A stretch of 64,000 nucleotides of DNA from an uncultured Bacteroidota bacterium (GTDB lineage: Bacteria; Bacteroidota; Bacteroidia; Chitinophagales; Chitinophagaceae): positions 54,910-118,909 of the forward strand of contig CAIUZK010000109.1 of NCBI GenBank assembly GCA_903903635.1, in the 5' to 3' direction. A program made the translations under genes and the position numbers. Of this stretch, positions 1 to 9,399 are shown one piece after another (position 1 is the stretch's first letter; each line of letters starts with the position of its first letter). The notes beneath the pieces were generated by a model. It worked only from the letters and a program-made list of their open reading frames with translations, ran no database searches and was not told where the DNA came from.

Positions 1-1561
1 GATGCTCATCAACATTTAAAATTTCATCCTTATCCAGGGCCAGTCCGGCATGAGCATGATGTTTGCCATGACGGTATTTATATTGTTCGTGTTTCAGGAG
101 CCAATTGGCCAGAATTGGCACTATGCTTTGTGCCAACAAAAAAGAAGCTATCATGGCAAATCCGATAGACAAGGATAATGGCAGGAACAAAGCTCTTGGC
201 ACTCCCTGCATAATGAAGGAAGGTGCGAATACCGCAATAACACACATCAGAATTAAGAATAGAGGGAAGGATATTTCCGTGCAGGCATCATAAATTGCCA
301 GCCTTTTTGGCTTACCCATTTCAAGATGCTGATGAATATTTTCAATTGTTACCGTGGCCTGATCAACAAGTATACCGATGGCAAGGGCCAGACCACTTAG
401 CGTCATAATATTAATTGACTGCCCTGCTACCTTTAGACAAAAAACTGCACTTAGAATAGAAACCGGAATTGTAACAACCACCACAATACAACTCCGCCAA
501 TCTTTCAGAAAAAGTAATACCATCAGACCTGTTAGAATGGCTCCGATCACACCTTCAGTTATAAGACTTTTTACAGAGTTCATTACAAAAACCGACTGAT
601 CAAATTCATAAGTTATATGCACATCATCAGGAAGCAGGCTTTGCATTTCGGGAAGTTTTGCCTTCAATTGTTTTACTACTTCCCAGGTCGAAGCATCGGG
701 TGTTTTTACAACCGGCATATAAATAGACCTCTTGCCATTTATAAGCGCATATCCGGTAGTTATATCTGCACCATCAATTATTGCACCAACATCGTGAAGT
801 AAAATCGAATTGTTGTTGTCTGTTTTCACAGGTATTTCACCGAAAGCTATCACCGTTTCTTCAAGTGAATTTGAGGTAGCCATGTACATAGTATTCCCGA
901 TCCTCATATTCCCGGAAGGCGACATAATATTGTTATGCGCAATTGCGCTGACTACCTCATCAGGTGTAAGGTTATAACTCCGTAGTTTATCCGGATTTAT
1001 ATTTACAACTACTGTCCGGATATTGGCACCAACTGGTGGTGGGGCCGATAAGCCAGGCACTGATGAAAACATTGGCCTGATCCTGGTTGCAGCCAGATCA
1101 TTGATTTCATCCAGGGAGTGACCAGTACTACTGAAAACCAGGGAGCCAACAGGAAGCGATGATGCATCGAACCTGATGACCTGCGGCGGAAGTGCACCTG
1201 GCGGGAAAAAAGTCATTGCCCGATTTAGCTGCAAAGCAACCTGAGCAGAAGCCTCCGCCATATCTGTACTTTCGAAAAAAGTAAGCCGGAGAATGCTTAA
1301 CCCTTGAATGTTTTTACTGGTTATATTCTTAATTCCATTTACATAAAGAAACTGATCCTGAAGTCGTGTTGAAAAAAAACCTTCCATTTGCTGGGGTGTC
1401 ATGCCCCCATAAGGTTCAATTACATAAATAACCGGCAGATTAAGTTTGGGAAATATATCTATTGGTATTGACCTAATTGCCAGAAATGAACTGAATAATA
1501 ACGCGGAAACGATTACCAATACAGTTATAGGTCTGTTTAAGGAGGCTGATACAATGCTCAT
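1..1561 (-). CDS. RND-family efflux permease, AcrB/CusA-like (partial, C-terminus off window)
   Basis: Inner-membrane, proton-driven pump subunit of a tripartite efflux system. About 520 residues are present from ATG at 1561; the reading frame is open to the window edge. TM1 spans about 13-30, then a periplasmic porter region to about 335 containing APPPVGAN (173-180), then further membrane segments from about 340. The TM4 motif reads GILVDQATVTIENIH, with Asp400 at the place of the AcrB Asp407/Asp408 pair and Gln401 where many pumps carry the second Asp. The last visible part is His-rich (KYRHGKHHAHAG), in the central cytoplasmic loop. It begins 3 bp after the outer-membrane factor gene, so the two are surely co-transcribed. 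No adaptor gene is visible; it may lie beyond the left edge. The substrate cannot be read: both drug (HAE) and metal (HME) pumps remain possible. Confidence 0.9.
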   Translation of the reverse strand, partial: MSIVSASLNRPITVLVIVSALLFSSFLAIRSIPIDIFPKLNLPVIYVIEPYGGMTPQQMEGFFSTRLQDQFLYVNGIKNITSKNIQGLSILRLTFFESTDMAEASAQVALQLNRAMTFFPPGALPPQVIRFDASSLPVGSLVFSSTGHSLDEINDLAATRIRPMFSSVPGLSAPPPVGANIRTVVVNINPDKLRSYNLTPDEVVSAIAHNNIMSPSGNMRIGNTMYMATSNSLEETVIAFGEIPVKTDNNNSILLHDVGAIIDGADITTGYALINGKRSIYMPVVKTPDASTWEVVKQLKAKLPEMQSLLPDDVHITYEFDQSVFVMNSVKSLITEGVIGAILTGLMVLLFLKDWRSCIVVVVTIPVSILSAVFCLKVAGQSINIMTLSGLALAIGILVDQATVTIENIHQHLEMGKPKRLAIYDACTEISFPLFLILMCVIAVFAPSFIMQGVPRALFLPLSLSIGFAMIASFLLAQSIVPILANWLLKHEQYKYRHGKHHAHAGLALDKDEILNVDEH

Positions 1562-1564
1562 ATC

Positions 1565-2962
1565 CTAATGTTTAAATTTTTGAAGGAGATTATCTAATTG
1601 CCCGGTTAGTCCGGCGCGTATATAAATTAGCTGAAGCAGTTCAGTCTGGGTTATCACATAATTTGTTTCAGCCTGAGACAAAGCATAGGTTGAATTTGTC
1701 AGCTCAATTAGCGTATTTAGTCCAGACCTGTAAAGCGCCATCTGTTGTGCAAGTGCTTGCTGTGCACTGAAGAGTTGCAAAGGCATTTCATTCAGTTTTT
1801 CAACCGTTGTCAGGTATGCCGAATTTGTTTGTAACCACAACCTATTAATTAATAATTGTTGATTTTGCAATGAGCCCTGTCTAGCTTCAGCCAGGTACCG
1901 CCCTTCTGCAAGTTGGTCCTGCCTGTGCTTTAGGTCAAATAGGTTGTAACTAAGCGTTGCGCCCAACAAATAGTTGAACCTGCTGTAAGGAAAGCCTGAG
2001 GCCAACTGTTCGGGATAAGTTCCGGAATAGGATATACCGGAACTACGTTCCCATGTAGCCGCGTCTAATCCTACTTTAGGCAGATATTTCTTTGCAGTTG
2101 TTTTATTATCAGCAAGCTGAAGTTCATATAATTTCGAATACACTTCAATCATTGGGTTCGTTTCTGATAAACTATCTCCAGTTGTTGTAATCAACTGGGG
2201 AATGTTTGCATAAAATGTAGTATCCGGAATGATATCAGCAGCCTTTAATCCTGCATAGGAAGCGATTAAAATTTTTACATAATTATAATCCTCCAGGCCT
2301 TGCAAATAGGTTATCCTTGAGTCAGAATAAACAGCATTTGCTGTACTACTATCCACACCTGGTTTAAGGCCACTTAATACATTTGCCCTTATTACAGAAA
2401 ATATGAGTTGGGCTCGTTGCATATTTTCCTTCTTAATTTGGAGTAATCTGAATTTTTTAAGCCAATCAAGATATAAGGAGATGATCTGCTCTGTTAACTG
2501 ATATTTATCGCCGGCAAGGTTGGCCTCGATAACAGCCAATTGTGAATTTGCCTGTTTTTGCTGAGCTCGATAATATCCAAAATTAAAGACTTCCCACTGC
2601 AGAAATCCAATGGCTACATTGCCGGGATTGGGATTTGTATGTGTTGGCAGGCTACTATTGCTACCAGCAGTTGATGGCACTATACCCAATGAAAAATAGC
2701 CGCCTTGCAGCCCATTATTTGTACCCATATTCAACTGATCCTGCAGAACAAGAGAAGGTAACCGGTTACCATTTACAGTTAGTACATGAGCCTTAGCGGC
2801 AAGTATTTCTGATTGCCGTTGTTGCATAAGGGGGTAAGCAGATATTGATTTACTTACAGCTTCATTTAAAGGAAGTACCTGACAATAAGTTGAAATTGGA
2901 AAGAGCCATCCAATAATAAATAAGTTCCACTGCCGGAATGGGCAGGAAATAGATTTTTCCAT
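1565..2962 (-). CDS. TolC-like outer-membrane efflux factor
   Basis: Outer-membrane channel of the tripartite efflux system formed with the RND pump encoded 3 bp downstream. 465 residues, the usual size of the OEP/TolC family. Residues 1-28 look like a signal peptide (hydrophobic FIIGWLFPIS, then a Cys/Gln boundary). Two helical OEP repeats follow, Ala-, Gln- and Leu-rich with long alpha-helical stretches (for example around 25-60, 115-200 and 355-455), as expected for the periplasmic tunnel. It is preceded by a small membrane protein gene 69 bp upstream on the same strand. The family assignment is firm; the exported substrate is unknown. Confidence 0.88.
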   Translation of the reverse strand: MEKSISCPFRQWNLFIIGWLFPISTYCQVLPLNEAVSKSISAYPLMQQRQSEILAAKAHVLTVNGNRLPSLVLQDQLNMGTNNGLQGGYFSLGIVPSTAGSNSSLPTHTNPNPGNVAIGFLQWEVFNFGYYRAQQKQANSQLAVIEANLAGDKYQLTEQIISLYLDWLKKFRLLQIKKENMQRAQLIFSVIRANVLSGLKPGVDSSTANAVYSDSRITYLQGLEDYNYVKILIASYAGLKAADIIPDTTFYANIPQLITTTGDSLSETNPMIEVYSKLYELQLADNKTTAKKYLPKVGLDAATWERSSGISYSGTYPEQLASGFPYSRFNYLLGATLSYNLFDLKHRQDQLAEGRYLAEARQGSLQNQQLLINRLWLQTNSAYLTTVEKLNEMPLQLFSAQQALAQQMALYRSGLNTLIELTNSTYALSQAETNYVITQTELLQLIYIRAGLTGQLDNLLQKFKH

Positions 2963-3031
2963 AAAATAGTTGAATCAGGCCAATGGCCTGGTAAGAAATA
3001 AAAGAGAATAGTCAAAAGTTATTGGGGGGAA

Positions 3032-3445
3032 TCAGGCTATGGGAGGACCTCTAAGGCCATTCTTGCATAGGCAGTATGCTTTGTAATAAAAATGGGAAGT
3101 ATTAACTGTAAAATCGCAAAACAGTATGGATATATAATTTATATCATAATGAGCATTCGGAATAAACCAGTAGTTATCATCCCATGCTTTAATTCGTATC
3201 CTGTACTTGCTGTTATCCTGTTTATCCTTATTTAAAGATTGACTTGCAGGGGAGGTAGGTTGAACCGAATTTTCTATTGATGAAATTACTTTGCCCGAGG
3301 TAAATGAACCCACATGATAATGTAAACATCTGTTATTAAAAAATAACAGAAGCATCAAAAACGGGAGTACAATACCGATATACCTCTTGTTCATTTGAAA
3401 TAATAAAGTTAATATACTATTCGATAAGGAAATCATAAATCGCAT
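3032..3445 (-). CDS. Small membrane-anchored or secreted protein upstream of the efflux genes
   Basis: Not recognised as a named family. 137 residues from the ATG at 3445, which is preceded by an A-rich leader typical of Bacteroidota starts; an internal Met at 3394 would give 120 residues starting directly before the hydrophobic stretch. One membrane-spanning or signal segment (IGIVLPFLMLLLFF) is followed by a His/Cys patch (RCLHYHVG). A polar region follows, and the C-terminal half is aromatic with a second Cys pair (YCLCKNG), ending in RGPPIA. It is co-directional with the efflux genes (69 bp gap), so it may be the first gene of that operon. A role in metal sensing or handling is only a guess from the His and Cys residues. 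Confidence 0.55.
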   Translation of the reverse strand: MRFMISLSNSILTLLFQMNKRYIGIVLPFLMLLLFFNNRCLHYHVGSFTSGKVISSIENSVQPTSPASQSLNKDKQDNSKYRIRIKAWDDNYWFIPNAHYDINYISILFCDFTVNTSHFYYKAYCLCKNGLRGPPIA

Positions 3446-3579
3446 TTTTTTTATTTAAAACCAACAAAAGCACTTTACTAAGCCTTTCTGGTTTTTTGTC
3501 GGTTTATAGGGCTATTGTTTTTGGGAATTCAAAAATGTTCATCATTATACTATCTTAGCAACAGTTTTAATAAAACTGA

Positions 3580-4551
3580 ATGAAAACCACACTGCTTAAC
3601 TTACCACCCACTGCCAGGCAACTCATTTTTATAATTTGCGTTATTGCATCAGTATTGTTCCTTAACCCTCCGGTTGCTCTTTTCCTGGGGCTGGTTATTG
3701 CATTGGTTACCGGCCATCCTTTTATTCAGATCAATAAAAAAGCTACTACCCTGCTGTTGCAGGTTTCGGTGGTTTGCCTGGGTTTTACCATGAATTTTGA
3801 AGAAGCCATGAAGGCTGGTAAAGAAGGTTTCTTTTTTACAGTAGGCACTATTTCCATAACCTTGCTGGCAGGTTATTTTATTGGCAAACAATTAAAGATA
3901 GACAAGAATACTTCTACCTTAATATCCAATGGAACCGCAATATGCGGAGGCAGCGCCATCGCCGCAATCGCACCTATTATTAAGGCTAATGATGAGCAGA
4001 TAAGCGTATCGTTGGGCACTATTTTCATCCTTAATTCAATAGCTCTTTTTATCTTCCCTACCCTCGGGCATATGCTCGCCCTTACCGATCAGCAATTCGG
4101 TACATGGTGCGCCATAGCCATACATGATACCAGTTCGGTAGTTGGCGCTTCAAAACAATACAGTGAAAAGGCGTTACAGATCGCAACTACCATAAAACTG
4201 GAAAGAGCGCTCTGGATAATACCTTTATCATTGATTACTGCATATTTTCAGAAGAGCACCGGAAAGATCAAGATCCCTTACTTTATTTTCTATTTCATTA
4301 TAGCTATTCTTATTGCCACCTACCTGCCAGTCTATATACCTGCACTTAAAACGGAGATTGAACACCAGACCCTATTCCAGTGGGCTGCCATGTTTGGCAA
4401 AAAAGGTCTGGTAGTTACCTTGTTCCTGATAGGTTCGGGCCTGTCGCTGAAAACAATAAGAGTAGTTGGCTGGCGACCCATCGTGCAGGGGGTATTGCTT
4501 TGGATATTGATCGGGGCCACATCTCTGGCTGTGATAAAAGGAATTCTTTAA
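3580..4551 (+). CDS. YeiH-family (UPF0324) putative sulfate exporter
   Basis: Polytopic inner-membrane protein of 323 residues with about ten hydrophobic segments and very short loops. Family hallmarks are visible: NGTAICGGSAIAAIAPII near 112-129 and AIHDTSSVVGASKQY near 180-194. The family is annotated as putative sulfate exporters, with little direct biochemistry. The start ATG follows an A-rich leader. It is a single gene on the plus strand, divergent from the efflux locus and convergent with ffh; a perfect 10-bp stem at 4557-4580 lies between the convergent ends. Family membership is confident, substrate is not. Confidence 0.85.
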   Translation: MKTTLLNLPPTARQLIFIICVIASVLFLNPPVALFLGLVIALVTGHPFIQINKKATTLLLQVSVVCLGFTMNFEEAMKAGKEGFFFTVGTISITLLAGYFIGKQLKIDKNTSTLISNGTAICGGSAIAAIAPIIKANDEQISVSLGTIFILNSIALFIFPTLGHMLALTDQQFGTWCAIAIHDTSSVVGASKQYSEKALQIATTIKLERALWIIPLSLITAYFQKSTGKIKIPYFIFYFIIAILIATYLPVYIPALKTEIEHQTLFQWAAMFGKKGLVVTLFLIGSGLSLKTIRVVGWRPIVQGVLLWILIGATSLAVIKGIL

Positions 4552-4556
4552 AAGCA

Positions 4557-4580
4557 ATTTGCCCGGAAGCCCGGGCAAAT
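4557..4580. terminator. Bidirectional terminator-like hairpin between YeiH-family gene and ffh
   Basis: Perfect 10-bp inverted repeat (atttgcccgg / ccgggcaaat) with a 4-nt loop, placed between two convergent genes. A short T-rich run follows the stem on the minus strand (ffh side). It starts 6 bp after the stop codon of the plus-strand gene. Confidence 0.75.
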
Positions 4581-4622
4581 AAAAATTCAATATTAATTTC
4601 CAAATCCCAGTGAGATACTGGA

Positions 4623-5957
4623 TTACCTCCTGCCCGGCATCATACCTGGCATACCCATACCTGGTCCGCGCATTTTATTCATTTGCCCCATCATCTGCTT
4701 CATCTGGTCAAACTGTTTCATAAAGGCATTTACCTCACCAATATCTTTTCCACTGCCCATTGCAATTCTCTTCCGACGGCTGCCATCTATAACATCAGGA
4801 TTGCTGCGCTCATAGGGTGTCATTGAATTGATCATAGCCTCGATACCCTTAAATGCATCATCTGAAATGTCGATCTCTTTGATAGCCTTACCTACCCCCG
4901 GAATCATTGCCAGCAAGTCTTTAATGTTACCCATTTTTTTGATCTGACCCAACTGCTCTTTAAAGTCTTCAAAGTCAAATTTATTAGCCCTGATCTTTTT
5001 CTCTAATTTCTTGGCCTGCACCTCATCAAACTGGGCCTGTGCGCGCTCTACCAGGGTTGTAATATCACCCATACCCAGAATACGCTGTGCCATACGCTCA
5101 GGATAGAATATATCCAGCGCATCCAACTTTTCGCCCATACTTACGAACTTGATGGGCTTATCAACAGTATACCGGATAGTCAATGCGGCACCACCTCTGG
5201 TGTCACCATCCAGTTTGGTAAGCACCACACCTGTAAAGTCGAGACGGTCGTTAAAGGTTTTGGCTGTATTAACGGCATCCTGACCAGTCATGGAGTCAAC
5301 CACAAACAGGATCTCCTGAGGGTTAACGGACTCCTTTATGTTGGCTACCTCCTGCATCATCACCTCATCGATAGCCAAACGGCCTGCCGTATCTATAATG
5401 ACAATGTTGTTACCATGCTGTTTGGCGTAGGCTATGGCGTTTTGGGCTATGGAAACGGCACTCTTGTTTTCCAGTTCAAGGAACACAGGCACCTTAATCT
5501 GCTCACCCAATACCCGCAACTGTTCCATCGCCGCCGGACGGTAAATATCGGCTGCAACCAGCAATGGATGCCTGCCCTTCTTGGTTTTGAGGAAATTGGC
5601 CAGCTTACCGCTGAAGGTGGTTTTACCCGAACCCTGAAGGCCCGCTATAAGTATGACTGTTGGTTTGCCGGTAAGATTTAATTCTTCCTCCCTGCCACCC
5701 ATTAAGGCTGCCAGTTCATCCTTAACTATCTTCACCATCAACTGACCGGGGCTTACTGAAGTGAGCACTTTTTCGCCCATTGCCTTGTCCTTTACCCTGT
5801 CGGTAAGTTCTTTGGCTATTTTATAGTTCACATCCGCATCCACCAGCGCACGGCGGATATCCTTAACTGTAGCGGCAATATTGATCTCATTAATACGGCC
5901 TTCACCTTTCAGCAGCTTAAATGCGGAGTCGAGCCGCTCACTCAGATTGTCAAACAT
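4623..5957 (-). CDS. ffh: Signal recognition particle GTPase Ffh (SRP54)
   Basis: Protein subunit of the bacterial SRP; binds 4.5S RNA and signal sequences of nascent membrane and exported proteins, then docks with FtsY. 444 residues, normal family length. N domain about 1-95, then the GTPase domain with GLQGSGKTT at 106-114, DTAGR at 189-193 and TKLDGD at 247-252. The Met-rich M domain runs from about 300 to the end and finishes in a Met/Gly-rich tail (MGQMNKMRGPGMGMPGMM). The frame is intact. A -7-like box (TAATTTTG, 5999-5992) lies 35 bp upstream. No 4.5S RNA gene was seen nearby. Confidence 0.98.
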   Translation of the reverse strand: MFDNLSERLDSAFKLLKGEGRINEINIAATVKDIRRALVDADVNYKIAKELTDRVKDKAMGEKVLTSVSPGQLMVKIVKDELAALMGGREEELNLTGKPTVILIAGLQGSGKTTFSGKLANFLKTKKGRHPLLVAADIYRPAAMEQLRVLGEQIKVPVFLELENKSAVSIAQNAIAYAKQHGNNIVIIDTAGRLAIDEVMMQEVANIKESVNPQEILFVVDSMTGQDAVNTAKTFNDRLDFTGVVLTKLDGDTRGGAALTIRYTVDKPIKFVSMGEKLDALDIFYPERMAQRILGMGDITTLVERAQAQFDEVQAKKLEKKIRANKFDFEDFKEQLGQIKKMGNIKDLLAMIPGVGKAIKEIDISDDAFKGIEAMINSMTPYERSNPDVIDGSRRKRIAMGSGKDIGEVNAFMKQFDQMKQMMGQMNKMRGPGMGMPGMMPGRR

Positions 5958-5991
5958 AATTTAGTATAAAGTCTAAAGTTGAATTGGAGTG

Positions 5992-5999
5992 CAAAATTA
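5992..5999 (-). promoter_or_regulatory. Putative Bacteroidota -7 box upstream of ffh
   Basis: TAATTTTG read on the minus strand fits TAnnTTTG, 35 bp before the ffh ATG. A TTG trinucleotide lies about 23 bp further upstream, slightly more than the usual 19-21 spacing, so the -33 part is weak. Confidence 0.38.
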
Positions 6000-6115
6000 A
6001 GAAAATAAAGGGAGTGTATTAGCAAGAATTTTTAGTAGTCGGGATGTCTGGAAATTGGATGAGACACGAAAAAAGTTCTTAATTTAGCGTCAGTTCGATG
6101 AATTAACTGCCAAGA

Positions 6116-6442
6116 TTACAGAGAAATCTGCAATTTATTTCCGGGATGGAATTCGAAATTTGATTTTAAGGAAGGTTTTTTAGGAGCGAAGTCATAAGCG
6201 CACAAAGCGGCAAATAAGTTAGCAACAAAATTGGTAAAGTATCTGTGTATTGAGTGTTCAATTTGAACAATGTTTTTAAGCTGGTCAATAATTGTTTCTA
6301 TCAAAGATCTTTTGCGCAGCATGACTTTATCGCAAACAGACATGAGTTTTATTTTCATGTTTTTCTTGACCTTAGTTATCAGGTGCACGCCATCGAAGAA
6401 TCGCTTTTCAAAAACAGCTACTATCAAGGATGTTACTGACAA
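6116..6442 (-). pseudogene. IS982-family transposase, C-terminal remnant
   Basis: About 100 residues of readable frame on the minus strand match the C-terminal third of IS982-type DDE transposases. Visible landmarks are HLITKVKKNMKIKLM, LRKRSLIETIIDQLKNI and the closing AYDFAPKKPSLKSNF. A full transposase would be about 290 residues. The frame is closed upstream by a stop at 6452-6454, and no N-terminal or middle part, nor any clear terminal repeat, is present. The only initiator in frame would be TTG at 6442. It is therefore a decayed fragment, probably cut by the adjacent plus-strand remnant at 6485. Confidence 0.7.
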
Positions 6443-6484
6443 AGGGGTAATTCATTTGGTCAATTATTCCAATGACATAAATGA

Positions 6485-6844
6485 AACCCTTGTAGGTCTT
6501 GCGGTGAAAACAGGTTTGCTGAAAACTCCAACCGCTACATGCTCGGTGATTTCAACCTGCACCACCTGCTATTCCCTGATATGTGTACCAATACAGTCTT
6601 TATGTACCTGATGGCCATGTGCGCAACACTGTTTGAATGGATAAAAACTGTATTAGTAGCCAATAAAGCCAGAGCAATCAAAGTAACCATACGGGTAAAA
6701 GGGGTATTATATTTTGAAGCAATAAGAAATGCATTACATAAGCAATTTGATGCACTTGTTTACTCGGATTTTAACCTGTTTCTGTATTCAGATAAAGTTT
6801 GCGACTTTTCGGGTTATACTTTTTTCCTGCAGCAATGTAAATAG
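6485..6844 (+). pseudogene. DDE transposase C-terminal remnant, IS1380/IS4-like
   Basis: An open stretch begins after a stop at 6482-6484 and runs to 6844; the first ATG is 6539. Residues such as NSNRYMLGDFNLHHL, NTVFMYLMAMCATLFEWI and KVTIRVK resemble the C-terminal part of IS1380-type transposases of Bacteroidota (pattern DFNW..LPF...NTV....AM). Only about 120 residues exist, with no catalytic DDE core upstream, so it is a remnant and not a functional gene. It abuts the IS982 fragment on the other strand, suggesting nested or successive insertions. The family call is from memory of the pattern and is less sure than the transposase call. Confidence 0.5.
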
Positions 6845-6932
6845 AAAAGCACCTATCTCACGGTACTGAGCCGACTGCTTATAAATGAGATTCAGCTGCA
6901 ATACAATAAGGCCAGAACACATAAGTTAAATA

Positions 6933-8201
6933 CTATCTGATTAAAATGACTGAGGTTTGAATACCCTGATCGCTGACTATTTTAAGAAAATAATACCCTG
7001 GATTAAGTGTAACAGATGCCAGCTCATTCTGATCTAACCGGCTCATTGTTCTACGCAAAACTTCAGTGCCATCAGTATTGCATACTGCAATCGTGACATT
7101 GGTAAGGTTTTGATCGGGAACAATGGTTTGTGTGCCGGATGATGGATTGGGATATACCGAAATGTTTATCTTGTCTGCGGAAGCTGAATTTACAATTGTA
7201 CCTAAAGCCCCTGCTTTGTGTGCCAGCCAGATGGTAATATTCATTATGAGCAATTGGTGATTACCTCCTGCATCGGCAAAATAACCATTATACAAAGTAC
7301 AAGCTGGATTACCAGTACCATCATCTGCAGGTGAACTATCCCCCATGGCAGCAATTTTCCCAGCCCCATACCTGCCATATGCTACCATAGCATTAGTATT
7401 GCCGGGCGAAGTACCTGTTTTAAAAATGACACCTTTTATGGTAGGATTTTTTATGGGGTCGAGCGTCATTGTTGTGCCATTGGCCCATTGTGCTTTTGTA
7501 ACATTTCCCATTGGCCCATGAATTATGGAGTCGGTTGTTGTCGCTGAAACATTGGTAGTAGTTTGTGAAAAATCGACCAGGTCAAAGTTGATACCAAAGG
7601 GATTTACAGCGACCGTGTTGTTGTTGAATAAATCATTCCAGATATTAGGTGAATCCCATCCATCTCCATTTCGGTCGCTACCGTTATGATCTGAAATAAT
7701 AAACAAACTTCCACCGTTTTGAACAAAGTGGATGATAGCAGTCTTTTCGGCAGCAGAAAAGACCAGGTTAGGCTCATCTACTATATAGATATTATAATGG
7801 CTCAGGTCCTGAGCATTACTAATATTCCCATAGGTTATCTGACCATTCCATGGTAATGTCTCTACAATATATCCCTTTTTAGCACAGTCTACAGCCCAGG
7901 CTGATAACCCTCCACTCCAATAGGTTTCAGTAGTAGCGATCGTGATACCACTTTGTGCCGGTGTAGGAATCTGCTGGGGATTGCTTTGATGCCCGCTTGT
8001 AGTAAGATATGTACCTGAGGAACCTACACCAAGTGTGGTTTGGTCGTAATCAATTACCCAATCTGCATTACCAGCCATTTCACCTTTGGTGGCATCAAAC
8101 AGAATGCGAACCTGCGCATTTGAATTGATTGTAGTAATTAGGAAGAATGATAAAGAGAGTAATAGTTTATTGAAGCTAAATTCAGGCATAATTCTATACA
8201 T
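6933..8201 (-). CDS. Secreted GATase/DUF4350-like protein with T9SS type A sorting domain
   Basis: Exported protein of about 422 residues from the Met at 8201 (8189 is equally possible; the longer start at 8261 would place 20 extra residues before the signal peptide). The signal peptide ends near NSNAQ. The central region looks like a glutamine-amidotransferase-like or DUF4350 fold: an acidic strand (NIYIVDEPNLVFS) and FVQNGGSLFIISDHNGSDRN, a pattern of proteins that test whether a flagged region should be opened or displayed. A GKIAAMGDSSPADDG strand follows. The last 75 residues are a T9SS sorting domain starting at VYPNPSSGTQ. No catalytic triad could be assigned, so the activity is unknown. 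It is followed upstream on the same strand by endonuclease I, 110 bp away. Confidence 0.75.
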   Translation of the reverse strand: MYRIMPEFSFNKLLLSLSFFLITTINSNAQVRILFDATKGEMAGNADWVIDYDQTTLGVGSSGTYLTTSGHQSNPQQIPTPAQSGITIATTETYWSGGLSAWAVDCAKKGYIVETLPWNGQITYGNISNAQDLSHYNIYIVDEPNLVFSAAEKTAIIHFVQNGGSLFIISDHNGSDRNGDGWDSPNIWNDLFNNNTVAVNPFGINFDLVDFSQTTTNVSATTTDSIIHGPMGNVTKAQWANGTTMTLDPIKNPTIKGVIFKTGTSPGNTNAMVAYGRYGAGKIAAMGDSSPADDGTGNPACTLYNGYFADAGGNHQLLIMNITIWLAHKAGALGTIVNSASADKINISVYPNPSSGTQTIVPDQNLTNVTIAVCNTDGTEVLRRTMSRLDQNELASVTLNPGYYFLKIVSDQGIQTSVILIR

Positions 8202-8310
8202 GCGATGTAGTTTAAAAATATGGATCAGATTGTATGTGTAAACAGATAATTGATATACCAAATAATGAATTGGGAGCCATCAATGCTGATCCCATTTGAT
8301 AGAATTGAAC

Positions 8311-9399
8311 TTAATTTACCAGGACCTTTTGAGTAATTATTTTTTTATCCATTATTACCTGTAAAAAATACATTCCTTTTGACCAGCCAGAAACCGATAT
8401 GCTCAAATTTTGCCCGGATAAATTCTCTGCCTCCAGATGATAAACCTCTATACCATTCAGATTAAAAATTCTCAAACTCAATGGAAATGAAGGAGCTACG
8501 ACAGGCAATACAATATTGATCTTGTCGCTTACCGGATTGGGAAATAGACTTACAGTTGCCAAACTACTCTGATCAGGCACTTTGTTATTTGTACCACACC
8601 CCCCTGATCCCCAAATACAATCTGCATATTCAGGATGGTCAATAAAAGGATTACGATTTCCTTGTAGTGCATATACAGCATTATTCCGGTCGATTTCCTT
8701 TTTACTTACAGGATCATTATGATGCCATTCCAATAACATCTGTACAACCCATGGATTCAGATTGACATGAGTAGCCATTTCCCATGATGAGAAGGTAGCA
8801 CTATCATCCCTATAGCATGTTGATACATAAAAATAATTTCTGGCCAGGTCCCCTTTAAAAGAGTCTATAGGCTCAAAACATTCAGATGCCGGGGCGCCAG
8901 CATAAGTGTTGATTCCAATTTTGCTTCCATTAGTAAATGTCTGTGATGCGGTTGCAACCACTCCATAGGGTAGATCACCCCGGTGGCTGTTAACATAATA
9001 ATCGGCAGGGTAGACAATGAACAAATCTGTTTGCATAGGTGCTGAACTTGAGAACTTACTTTGTGGCCATGTATGCTCCCTGTTGTAACAACCATTTTCG
9101 GCTGAAGGGCTTGATCCGCTGCATTGATTAGTACCGATTGTATATTCATAAGCCGGTGTGCCGCCAGGAATATCTGAATATACATCCCAAACCTTGCCGC
9201 TGGGTTTCACATCGGTTGTGTGATAAGCATTCCATAAACCAGGAGAATAACTAAGTGCAGTATGAGGCCTGATAATACTTTTCAATGCTATACGCAATGG
9301 TTCACCATTGAGGCCATTGGCAGTAAGGTAATAACCAGCGGGCTGTGCTTTACCCAGATAAGGTAAGATAACAACTAATAACAAGAAGATTTTTTTCAT
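8311..9399 (-). CDS. Secreted endonuclease I (EndA/NucM family) with T9SS sorting domain
   Basis: Extracellular or periplasmic DNA/RNA endonuclease of the beta-beta-alpha-metal class. Start chosen at 9399, where MKKIFLLLVVILPYLGKAQ gives a clean signal peptide; the ATG at 9447 would add 16 non-signal residues. The catalytic block NREHTWPQSKF is present, followed by ADYYVNSHRGDLPYG and later NPWVVQMLLEWHHNDPV, all typical of the family. A CxxC-rich loop (IWGSGGCG) follows and the last 80 residues form a type A sorting domain beginning SLFPNPVSDKI. 362 residues including the extra sorting domain. The nearby nucleoside transporter and phosphoesterase fit a role in using external nucleic acids, which is inference. 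Confidence 0.92.
   Translation of the reverse strand: MKKIFLLLVVILPYLGKAQPAGYYLTANGLNGEPLRIALKSIIRPHTALSYSPGLWNAYHTTDVKPSGKVWDVYSDIPGGTPAYEYTIGTNQCSGSSPSAENGCYNREHTWPQSKFSSSAPMQTDLFIVYPADYYVNSHRGDLPYGVVATASQTFTNGSKIGINTYAGAPASECFEPIDSFKGDLARNYFYVSTCYRDDSATFSSWEMATHVNLNPWVVQMLLEWHHNDPVSKKEIDRNNAVYALQGNRNPFIDHPEYADCIWGSGGCGTNNKVPDQSSLATVSLFPNPVSDKINIVLPVVAPSFPLSLRIFNLNGIEVYHLEAENLSGQNLSISVSGWSKGMYFLQVIMDKKIITQKVLVN

Noticed and set aside
105..802. Three plus-strand open frames at the left edge
   Set aside because: They lie opposite the continuous RND reading frame, which has clear family motifs.
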